From the NCBI RefSeq assembly GCF_033242265.1, contig NZ_BTFW01000001.1:3307001-3371000 (forward strand): a stretch of 64,000 bases of DNA, read 5' to 3'. Positions 7,721 to 14,736 of the stretch are shown here, in pieces. Below the pieces are notes generated by a model, which saw only the letters and a list, made by a program, of their open reading frames with translations, was not told the DNA's origin and made no database searches. The position numbers and the translations under genes are program-made. The DNA is from Novosphingobium sp. IK01 (GTDB lineage: Bacteria > Pseudomonadota > Alphaproteobacteria > Sphingomonadales > Sphingomonadaceae). Every line of letters starts with the position of its first letter. The stretch's first letter is position 1.

Positions 7721-10063
7721 TTGCGTTTCACCACCAATGCCTACCCGCGCGAGCAGCGTCAGGATGCCTGGCGCTTTGCCTTGCGCCGCGTTTCCCTTGA
7801 AGTTCAGGCGACCAGCGAAGACCTCTATGGCGAGCTGGTGAGCTTCACCAGCGGGCAGGGCATCCAGTTTGTCCGCGTGACGGGCAATGGCCAGTCCCTG
7901 GCCATCGACATGGCGCAGGAAGCGCCCAGTTTCTGGCTGGTGCTCCTGCTCGAAGGCCGGTTGAGCGCCCGGCAGGGCACCACCACCATTGACCTTGCCG
8001 AAGGCGACATCCTCTATGGCGGGGGTGCCTCGCGCACGCAGGTCGATCTGGCGGGTGAGCACCGGTTCCTGCTGGTCAAGGTGCCCCATGCGCTGCCCGC
8101 CTTGCGCTCGCGCTCGGCCTTGCCTTCGCAGATCAGCAACCTGATCGCCGACGAGGCCATCGGGCGCATGCTCTCCGCGCTGTTGCGCTCGGTCGCCGAT
8201 ACCATCGTTGACGTGTCCGACGACCAGATCCGCCCGGTCGAACTGGCCCTGCCCGAATTCATCGCGGCTACCCTGCTCGACAAGGCCCCGGTCAAGGAAC
8301 TGGGGGGCGCGGCGGGCGCGCGCGCGGCGATCCTCGAACGCGTGTTCCAGTCGATCGAGATGCGCCTGTCCGATCCCAACCTGTCGATCCACCAGATCGC
8401 CGCCGAACACCGCATCTCGCCGCGCTACCTGCAAAAACTGTTCGAGAGCGCGGGTGAGAGCTTCAGCCAGTTCGTGAAGTTCCGCCGCCTCGAACGCTGC
8501 CGCCTCGATCTGGGCAGCCCGCTCCATGCCCAGCGCTCGATTTCCGAAATCCTCTATCAATGGGGCTTCAACGACAGCGCCAGCTTCAGCCGCGCCTTTC
8601 GCGAACGCTACGCGATGAGCCCGCGCGAATATCGCAAGGTCGGCGCCTTGCCCGAGGACATGGGCGAGGCGCCCCGGCGCGGGCGCCCGAGCGCCCAGAA
8701 GGAAGGCCGCCCCGAAGAACGCGAGGACAGCGCCGCCCCCTCCACCCGCGAAGGGCTCGGCGATGTTGAGGGGCTGGTCGACGGGCTGGTCGAGGACGTG
8801 CAGGTCGATGCCGCGCGCGGCGTGCGCCACCATGCCCTGCCGGTCCGTCCCGACACGATCCACTGGGGCTATTTCAGCAAGACCCTCAAGCCCGCGCTCG
8901 AAGTCTGCTCGGGCGACTATGTGACCGTCGAGACGCTCACCCACCACGCCAACGACGACGCCGAACGCATGATCGACGGCGATCCGGCCGCCGAGGCGAT
9001 CTATCGCTGGACAGCAGAAGGCAAAGTGATCGACCGGCGCGGGGCGGGGCCGCTCGATGCTTCGGTGGTCGGGCGCGGGCCGGGCGAGGGCTTTGGCGTC
9101 CACATCTGCACCGGGCCCATCGCCATTTCGGGGGCCGAGCCGGGCGATGTCGTGCAAGTGCGCATCCTCGACATCGACCCGCGCCCCAGCCGCAACCCGC
9201 GCTTTGCCGGGCGCGCCTTTGGCAGCAACGTGGCGGCCTATTGGGGCTTCCACTATGCCGAACTGCTCACCGAACCCAAGCCGCGCGAGGTGATCACGAT
9301 CTACGAGATCGAGAAGGGCGCCGGGCTGCCGGTCGCCCATGCGGTCTACAACTATCGCTGGACGCCCCAGACCGACCCTTCGGGGGTGATCCACCCGATG
9401 TACGATTATCCGGGCGTTCCGGTCGATCCCGAGACGACCGAGAAGAACTTCAACGTCCTGCGCGACATCGAGATTCCCGTGCGGCCCCATTTCGGGGTGG
9501 TGGCGCTGGCGCCCGCCCATTCCGATCTGGTCGATTCGGTTCCCCCCGCCAATTTCGGCGGCAATATCGACAACTGGCGGCTGGGGCCGGGGGCCAGTGT
9601 GTTCCTGCCCGTGGCGGTGCCCGGCGGCCTCCTGTCGCTGGGCGATCCCCATGCCAGCCAGGGCGATGGCGAGCTGTGCGGCACGGCCATCGAATGCTCG
9701 ATGACGGCGGTGATCCAGGTGATCCTGCACAAGGCCAAGGCCGCCGCGCCCCATGTGCGCGAGCTGGACTATCCGATGATCGAGACGCCCACCGAATACG
9801 TGATTCTGGGCTTTTCCAACCCGGACTATTTGCGCGAGCTGGGCGGCAAGGCGCAGAGTGAGGTCTACAAGCGCTCGTCCATCGACGCGGCCATGCGTGA
9901 CGCTTTCCGCAAGGCCCGCCGCTTCCTGATGACCATCCGCGACCTGAGCGAGGACGAGGCGATCTCGCTGCTCTCGGTGGGGGTCGATTTCGGGATCAGC
10001 CAGGTCGCCAATGGCAACTGGGGCGTCCATGCGGTGATCAGCAAGGCCCTGTTTACCAACTGA
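7721..10063 (+). CDS. AraC-family regulator fused to an acetamidase/formamidase domain
   Basis: 780 residues in one unbroken frame. Residues 1-200 resemble the cupin-like ligand domain of AraC_binding_2 regulators. Residues about 201-307 are a complete AraC two-HTH domain (LSIHQIAAEHRISPRYLQKL and SISEILYQWGFNDSASFSRA, ending MSPREYRK). Residues 308-363 are a charged linker rich in Arg, Glu and Pro with a GLVDGLVED repeat. Residues 364-780 are a full-length acetamidase/formamidase domain with DTIHWGYFSK, FGGNIDNWRLGPGAS and GDPHASQGDGELCGTAIE. The start is TTG 7721, with GAGGGG 9 nt upstream; no earlier start is apparent. A GTG at 8798 (residue 360) could allow separate translation of the amidase, but its ribosome site is poor. 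The architecture suggests a regulator that also hydrolyses its ligand or a related amide; that is inference. Confidence 0.88.
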   Translation: MRFTTNAYPREQRQDAWRFALRRVSLEVQATSEDLYGELVSFTSGQGIQFVRVTGNGQSLAIDMAQEAPSFWLVLLLEGRLSARQGTTTIDLAEGDILYGGGASRTQVDLAGEHRFLLVKVPHALPALRSRSALPSQISNLIADEAIGRMLSALLRSVADTIVDVSDDQIRPVELALPEFIAATLLDKAPVKELGGAAGARAAILERVFQSIEMRLSDPNLSIHQIAAEHRISPRYLQKLFESAGESFSQFVKFRRLERCRLDLGSPLHAQRSISEILYQWGFNDSASFSRAFRERYAMSPREYRKVGALPEDMGEAPRRGRPSAQKEGRPEEREDSAAPSTREGLGDVEGLVDGLVEDVQVDAARGVRHHALPVRPDTIHWGYFSKTLKPALEVCSGDYVTVETLTHHANDDAERMIDGDPAAEAIYRWTAEGKVIDRRGAGPLDASVVGRGPGEGFGVHICTGPIAISGAEPGDVVQVRILDIDPRPSRNPRFAGRAFGSNVAAYWGFHYAELLTEPKPREVITIYEIEKGAGLPVAHAVYNYRWTPQTDPSGVIHPMYDYPGVPVDPETTEKNFNVLRDIEIPVRPHFGVVALAPAHSDLVDSVPPANFGGNIDNWRLGPGASVFLPVAVPGGLLSLGDPHASQGDGELCGTAIECSMTAVIQVILHKAKAAAPHVRELDYPMIETPTEYVILGFSNPDYLRELGGKAQSEVYKRSSIDAAMRDAFRKARRFLMTIRDLSEDEAISLLSVGVDFGISQVANGNWGVHAVISKALFTN

Positions 10064-10064
10064 T

Positions 10065-10103
10065 TTGCGGAAGGCCCCGGCTCAAGGTCGGGGCCTTCCG
10101 CAA
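10065..10103. terminator. Perfect 15-bp hairpin between convergent genes
   Basis: TTGCGGAAGGCCCCG (10065-10079) pairs perfectly with its complement at 10089-10103 across a 9-nt loop. It lies between the convergent AraC-amidase and SDR genes and can serve both. There is no long T tract. Confidence 0.65.
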
Positions 10104-10115
10104 GGGGTGGCGGCT

Positions 10116-10961
10116 TTATGATCCGGCCACTTCCGGCTCGGCGGCAATCGAGAGGGTCAGGTCCTTCCACTGCGCGATCTGGGCTTCGAGCCCGGCAAAT
10201 TCATGCTCGGCATAGTGCAGCGCGTCTTCGCCCAGCAGCAGCAGCAGGGGCGGCTCGGGCGCGTCGAGCGCGGTCAGGATCGCTTGCGCGGCGCGTTCGG
10301 GGGAGCCGGGCTCGTGGCCGTGCTTGTCCTGCAAGACGGCCCGCGCGACATGGGCGGTCTGGGCATAGTCGGCAATCACCGGTTCCGCGCCGGGCAGGCG
10401 CGTGGCGGCAAAGGCCGTGCGCATGCCGCCGGGCGCCACGTTGGTCACCCTGATCCCCAGCGGCGCCACTTCCTGTGCCAAAGTCCGCCCGAGGCATTCG
10501 AGCGCGAACTTGGTCGCCCCGTAAAGCCCGGTGCCGTGCCAGGCCGCCAGCCCCGAAACCGAGGTCACGTTGACGATATGCCCGGCGCGGCGCGCGCGCA
10601 TGGCGGGCAGCACGGCCTTGATCACCGCCATCGGCCCCAGCACGTTGACCGCAAAAAGCGCGCGCGCGTCCTCAAGGCTGGTTTCCTCGATCGCCCCGGT
10701 AAATCCGCGCCCGGCATTGTTGACGACATAGTCGAGAGGCCCGACCAGACCTTGCGCGGTGCGCACGACCACCTGCACGGCGGCCTCGTCGGTCACGTCG
10801 AGCTTCATCGCATGGGCGCGGCCCGGCGCGAGCGCGGCAAAGGCCTGCGCATCGGCCTGCGCACGCACGGTGCCCACGACAGTATCGCCGCGCGCCAGTG
10901 CCGCGCGGGCCAGAGCCAGCCCGAGGCCCGAGCTCGTACCGGTGATGAACCAGTTTGCCAT
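10116..10961 (-). CDS. Short-chain dehydrogenase/reductase (SDR)
   Basis: 281 residues from ATG 10961, a typical classical SDR length. It would reduce or oxidise a carbonyl/alcohol using NAD(P). The Rossmann motif TGTSSGLG is at residues 6-13, the NNAG block is in VVNNAGRG, the catalytic Ser lies in VTSVSG, and the active-site YGATK follows. The start is set by AAAGGA about 8 nt upstream of ATG. Longer in-frame readings to 11093 are not supported by a ribosome site. It is divergent from the RutA-like monooxygenase gene over a 236-bp gap holding an inverted repeat. The substrate is unknown; a role in the same catabolic block is inferred from position only. Confidence 0.88.
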   Translation of the reverse strand: MANWFITGTSSGLGLALARAALARGDTVVGTVRAQADAQAFAALAPGRAHAMKLDVTDEAAVQVVVRTAQGLVGPLDYVVNNAGRGFTGAIEETSLEDARALFAVNVLGPMAVIKAVLPAMRARRAGHIVNVTSVSGLAAWHGTGLYGATKFALECLGRTLAQEVAPLGIRVTNVAPGGMRTAFAATRLPGAEPVIADYAQTAHVARAVLQDKHGHEPGSPERAAQAILTALDAPEPPLLLLLGEDALHYAEHEFAGLEAQIAQWKDLTLSIAAEPEVAGS

Positions 10962-11044
10962 GCAGGATTTCCTTTGTTTCGTGCCTCTGTTTCTTGGGCG
11001 TGTCGGCGGGCTGTAGGGCAGCGGGCAAGAGGCTGTCTTGGCGG

Positions 11045-11085
11045 GGCGCGCATGGAATTGTCGCAAGCTGCGCTTCATGCGCGCG
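11045..11085. promoter_or_regulatory. Inverted repeat in the SDR / RutA-like divergent region
   Basis: GGCGCGCATG (11045-11054) is perfectly complemented by CATGCGCGCC (11076-11085), with 21 nt between. Its position between divergent genes makes it a candidate operator, possibly for the AraC-amidase or the Lrp regulator. No binding evidence exists. Confidence 0.35.
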
Positions 11086-11197
11086 CCGTTCAACGCTTCG
11101 GGCGCGGACAGACAAGAAGGGAGCCTTCGCGCATCCTAGCTTGCCTGCGATCCCGCCCGTCGCCACATATCCTTTCCACGCTTATCATGGACCCGTC

Positions 11198-12328
11198 ATG
11201 ACCGATACGATCCCCCAGGTTGCCCCGTTCGACCTTCCGTCCGACACCGGCGGGCGCGACATCGGCATTTTCATGCCCATGGCCAATGGCGGCTGGATCA
11301 TCTCGAAGAATTCGCCCCGGCTCGACGGTTCGTACGACTACAACCTCAAGGTCGCGCAGATGGCCGATGCCATGGGCCTCGACTTCATCATGGCGATGGC
11401 CAAGTTCAAGGGCTTTGGCGGCGAAATCGAGCATTGGGAATCTTCGCTCGACAGCCCGATGATGATGGCGGGCCTTGCCCAGGCGACCAGCCGCGTGCGG
11501 GTCTGGGCGACGATCCACACCCTGCTGCAAAACCCGGCGGTGGCTGCCAAGATGATCGCCACGCTCGACCAGATCAGCCATGGCCGCGCCGGGCTCAATG
11601 TGGTGACGGGCTCCTACAAGGACGAGTTCGCCCAGATGGGGGCCTGGCCCGAAGGCGTCGACCACGACGAGCGCTATGTTCTGGCGACCGAATGGATCGA
11701 GGACATCAAGCGCCTGTGGAGCGAGGAGCGCGTGACCGCGAAGGGCAAGTATTTCACGCTGGAGGACTGCACCTCGCGGCCCAAGCCCGAAAAGCGCCCG
11801 TTCCTCGTCTGTGCGGGCACCTCGAAGGCGGGCATCCGCTTCACCGCCGATCACATGGATGCGCTGTTTCTGGCGGGCAACGGCCTCGACGAACTGGTCG
11901 CCAATACCCACAAGGCCAAGGCCGATGCCCTCGCGCTGGGCCATGCCATCCGCACCTATTCGATGATGATCCTGGTCATCGGCGAGACCGACGCAGAGGC
12001 CGAGGCGATGGTGCAATCCTATCGCAAGGGCCTCGACGAGGGAACCTTGCGCGGCATGTTGCGCGCCTATGGGATGCTCGATGCCGAGATCGGCAAGGAG
12101 AACGATTTCACCCGCAAGGCGCGCTCGGCGCTGATGGCCCCGCATGTGGCCGGTTCGCCCGAAACCGTGCTGGCGCGCCTGACGGAGATTTTCGAGAAGA
12201 CCGCGCTCGACGGGCTCATGGTGATTTTCCCCGATTACCTCGCGATGCTGCCGGTCTTTGCACAAAAGATCCTGCCGGTGCTGCGCGCGCGCTTTCCCGG
12301 CAAAGTGAAGGTCGCGGCTGATGTCTGA
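11198..12328 (+). CDS. RutA-like LLM-class flavin-dependent monooxygenase
   Basis: 376 residues from ATG 11198. It belongs to the bacterial luciferase-like monooxygenases and looks most like RutA, the FMN-dependent pyrimidine oxygenase that opens uracil at an amide C-N bond. Shared features are DIGIFMPMANGGWIISKNSP near the start, a GFGGEIEHW block, and a LNVVTGSYKDEFAQMG segment. The overall length is close to RutA (~360-380). It needs reduced FMN from a flavin reductase. The next gene, overlapping by 8 nt, resembles RutB, so the two probably act in sequence. No other rut genes (rutC-G) are nearby, so the substrate may not be uracil. The upstream ribosome site is weak. Confidence 0.82.
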   Translation: MTDTIPQVAPFDLPSDTGGRDIGIFMPMANGGWIISKNSPRLDGSYDYNLKVAQMADAMGLDFIMAMAKFKGFGGEIEHWESSLDSPMMMAGLAQATSRVRVWATIHTLLQNPAVAAKMIATLDQISHGRAGLNVVTGSYKDEFAQMGAWPEGVDHDERYVLATEWIEDIKRLWSEERVTAKGKYFTLEDCTSRPKPEKRPFLVCAGTSKAGIRFTADHMDALFLAGNGLDELVANTHKAKADALALGHAIRTYSMMILVIGETDAEAEAMVQSYRKGLDEGTLRGMLRAYGMLDAEIGKENDFTRKARSALMAPHVAGSPETVLARLTEIFEKTALDGLMVIFPDYLAMLPVFAQKILPVLRARFPGKVKVAADV

Positions 12329-12986
12329 CCAGACGCTGCCCCATGTCGGGGCCCCCGGCGCGATGATCGCGCCCGCGCGCACGGCGCTGGTGGTGGTCGA
12401 CATTCAGGTCGATTTCGCCGCGCCCGAGGGTGTCGTCGGCCAGTGCGGGGTCGACATGGGCGTGGCCGAACGCGTGATCGACCGGATCGAGCCGCTGATC
12501 GCGGCGGCACGCCGGGCCGGGGTGACGGTCGCGTTCCTGCGCGTGATGACCCGGCCCGAGAGCGACAGCCACGCGCTGCGCACGCTGATGGAGCGGCGCG
12601 GCACCCCCGGCGCCGAGGCGATCTGCCGGATCGGCAGCGGGGGCGAGGCCTATTACCGGGTCGCTCCGCAGCCCGGCGACATCGAGGTGGGCAAGCTTGC
12701 CTATTCGGGCTTTTCGGGCACGGACTTCGACCAGCAGTTGCGCGCGCGCGGGATCGACACGCTGGTGATGACCGGGCTGACCACCGATTGCTGCGTGGAT
12801 TCGACCACGCGCGACGCTTTCCATCACGACTATCACACGTTCGTCGTGTCCGACGCCTGCGGCGCCTTCGACGAAGGGCTGCACCTTTATGCGCTCAAGG
12901 CCATGGCCGAGCATTGCTCGCTCCTCGTCGAGAGCGAGGCCGTGCTGGCCGCATGGGGGGCGCTGCCTGTCGAGGTGGCGGCTTGA
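12321..12986 (+). CDS. RutB-like isochorismatase-family cysteine hydrolase
   Basis: 221 residues. Members of this alpha/beta fold hydrolyse amides or ureides by a Cys-Lys-Asp triad. The triad positions are visible: Asp in VVVDIQVDFAAPEG, Lys in VGKLAYSGFSGTDFD, and Cys in TGLTTDCCVDSTTRDA. The YSGFSGT run and the pairing with a RutA-like gene point to RutB, the ureidoacrylate amidohydrolase, as the nearest well-known relative. ATG 12321 overlaps the monooxygenase stop by 8 nt, implying translational coupling. The product may therefore hydrolyse the ring-opened product of the preceding enzyme. Nicotinamidase-type or biuret hydrolase activity is an alternative. Confidence 0.83.
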   Translation: MSDQTLPHVGAPGAMIAPARTALVVVDIQVDFAAPEGVVGQCGVDMGVAERVIDRIEPLIAAARRAGVTVAFLRVMTRPESDSHALRTLMERRGTPGAEAICRIGSGGEAYYRVAPQPGDIEVGKLAYSGFSGTDFDQQLRARGIDTLVMTGLTTDCCVDSTTRDAFHHDYHTFVVSDACGAFDEGLHLYALKAMAEHCSLLVESEAVLAAWGALPVEVAA

Positions 12987-13029
12987 CCCTGTTTCTTCCC
13001 CGATCCTTCCGGCAAAAGGCCTCCAGTCG

Positions 13030-14244
13030 ATGCGTATCGTGATCTTGGGCGCTTTTTCCGCGCTTTATTTCCTGCTCATGGCGTCCACGTTCAATTCGCT
13101 GGGGCAGGTCCTGCCGATGATCGTGGCCGACCTCCACCTGACCTGGGCGCAGGCGGGAATGGGCTTTACCGTGCTGGGGATTGCCTGCGGGGCGGCCAGT
13201 CTGGTGCCGGCGGCGGTGATTCGGCGGTTCGGGGTGGCGGTGACGCTGCTGGCGGGCATGGTCCAGCTGATTGCGGGCTTCATCGCGCTCGCGTGGATGC
13301 AGGGCGTGGGCATGTACCTGCTGGGCACGCTGCTGCTGGGCCTTGGGTTCTGTTTCTGCGGGACGATCCCGGCGGTCGATGCCATCGGCAATGCCTTCGA
13401 GGGGCGCCGGTCGAGCGCGATCGGCTTCTATTTCACCGCGGGCAATATCGGCGCGGTGACCGGCCCGCTCACGTTCTATGCGATCCATGCAAGCACGGGG
13501 GACTGGCGGCTCTATTGGCTGGCCTGCGCCGCCGGGGCGCTGGTGCTCGGGCTGTTCGCGGCGGTGGTCTGCGGGCGCTATGAACGCATGGCCGGCGCGA
13601 TCCACGGGGCCGCCGGTCAGGAAGGCCAGACGGCGAGTGAGGGCTGGAGCGCGCGTGCGGCGCTGGGCACATGGCAGTTCTGGATCGTCGTGGCGGCCTA
13701 TACGGCCTGCCTGCTGATCAACACGACCGTCCATTCGTTCGCCTACCAGCACATGCTCGAACATGCGATTTCGCCCGAAAAGGCCACCGGCTTCATCTCG
13801 GCGGCGGCTTTCGTGGCGGCGGTGGCGGCGGCGCTGGCGGGGGTGGCCGGGCAGAAGGTCGATGCGCGGCGCCTGACGGTGCTGGCGCTGATGGGCTCGG
13901 CCTTTTCCTCGCTGGCGCTGGTGCTGCCGCTCTCGGACATGGCGCTCGGCTTCTTCGCGCTCACGTTCGGGATTGGCATCGGGGTGTCCACGGTGGGGAC
14001 GGCGCTCCTGCTGCGCAACTGGTTCGGCGGGCGCGCGGGGCTTGAACTCTATTCGGTGATGACCGTGGTTTCGACCTCGGCGGCGCTGGGGCCGAGCATC
14101 GGGGGCCATCTGCATGACACCATCGGCAGCTTCGTGCCCAATTTCCTCGGTCAGGCGGGGATCGGCATCCTCGTCGCGCTGGTCGTGGGGCTGGCCCGCG
14201 CCCCGGTGGCGCGCGGGGCGCAAGGGGATGCGCTGGCGGCCTGA
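13030..14244 (+). CDS. MFS transporter
   Basis: 404 residues with about 12 hydrophobic segments, the normal major facilitator size. It follows the RutB-like gene by 43 nt on the same strand, so uptake of the compound attacked by the RutA/RutB-like pair is a reasonable guess. The first segment opens at ILGAFSALYFLLMAS and the conserved loop 2-3 region carries RRFGVAVTLLAG. ATG 13030 is preferred, with AAAGG about 12 nt upstream; the frame upstream to 12889 overlaps the previous gene and reads as arginine-rich shadow sequence. The direction of transport and the substrate cannot be told from sequence. Confidence 0.85.
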   Translation: MRIVILGAFSALYFLLMASTFNSLGQVLPMIVADLHLTWAQAGMGFTVLGIACGAASLVPAAVIRRFGVAVTLLAGMVQLIAGFIALAWMQGVGMYLLGTLLLGLGFCFCGTIPAVDAIGNAFEGRRSSAIGFYFTAGNIGAVTGPLTFYAIHASTGDWRLYWLACAAGALVLGLFAAVVCGRYERMAGAIHGAAGQEGQTASEGWSARAALGTWQFWIVVAAYTACLLINTTVHSFAYQHMLEHAISPEKATGFISAAAFVAAVAAALAGVAGQKVDARRLTVLALMGSAFSSLALVLPLSDMALGFFALTFGIGIGVSTVGTALLLRNWFGGRAGLELYSVMTVVSTSAALGPSIGGHLHDTIGSFVPNFLGQAGIGILVALVVGLARAPVARGAQGDALAA

Positions 14245-14260
14245 AAGGCTTCAGGCCGCC
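14235..14260. terminator. Hairpin between convergent MFS and Lrp genes
   Basis: GGCGGCCTGAA (14235-14245) pairs perfectly with TTCAGGCCGCC (14250-14260), with a 4-nt loop. The stem includes the MFS stop codon and lies 5 bp beyond the Lrp stop, so it may serve both genes. There is no T tract. Confidence 0.55.
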
Positions 14261-14265
14261 TCCTG

Positions 14266-14736
14266 TCAGGCCCCGTGTTCGAGGATCGTTTCCATCGCCA
14301 CATAGGTCGAGGTGCTGGCCACGTTGGGCAGGCTCGAAATCTGCTCGCCCAGCACCCGGCGATAGGCCAGAATGTCGGCGGTGCGGATCTTGAGCAGGTA
14401 GTCGAAGTGGCTGGCGATCATGTGGCACTCCTCCACTTCCTCGACCTGAAGGACCGCGCGGCGGAAGGCTTCGAGGGCCTTTTCGCGGGTGTCCGACAGC
14501 TTGACTTGCGTGAAGGCGATATGGGCCAGCCCCAGCTTCTGGGGATCGACCACTGCGCGAAAGCCCCGGATCACCCCTGAATCGAGCAGCCGCTTGAGTC
14601 GCACCTGACAGGGTGTCTTGCTCAGTCCCACGCGGCGGGCCAGTTCGTTGATGCTCAGCCGCCCGTCGACGCGCAGTTCGTCGACGATCCGGTGGTCGAT
14701 GCGGTCGAGCGCGAGGGCCGGTTCAGGCGTGGTCAT
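14266..14736 (-). CDS. Lrp/AsnC-family transcriptional regulator
   Basis: 156 residues, the normal Lrp/AsnC length. The N-terminal winged HTH is at about residues 10-60 (DRIDHRIVDELRVDGRLSIN then LARRVGLSKTPCQVRLKRL). The RAM ligand/oligomer domain follows, with FDYLLKIRTAD near residue 110. The SKTPC-type recognition helix resembles PutR/BkdR-like members that respond to amino acids; this is by resemblance only. ATG 14736 overlaps the stop of cydC by 4 nt (ATGA), so the gene is translationally coupled to the cydDC operon. That is an unexpected place for an Lrp regulator and hints at a role in controlling cyd genes or thiol/amino-acid export. Its start at ATG 14736 is fixed by the overlap. 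Confidence 0.88.
   Translation of the reverse strand: MTTPEPALALDRIDHRIVDELRVDGRLSINELARRVGLSKTPCQVRLKRLLDSGVIRGFRAVVDPQKLGLAHIAFTQVKLSDTREKALEAFRRAVLQVEEVEECHMIASHFDYLLKIRTADILAYRRVLGEQISSLPNVASTSTYVAMETILEHGA

Noticed and set aside
8640..8820. Hidden frameshift or stop between the AraC and amidase halves
   Set aside because: The frame is unbroken and the linker is charged but plausible; no in-frame stop occurs and no better separate start is seen.
7520..10030. An 836-residue minus-strand open frame
   Set aside because: Antisense to the AraC-amidase fusion, with low-complexity translation. The fusion on the plus strand has clear domains.
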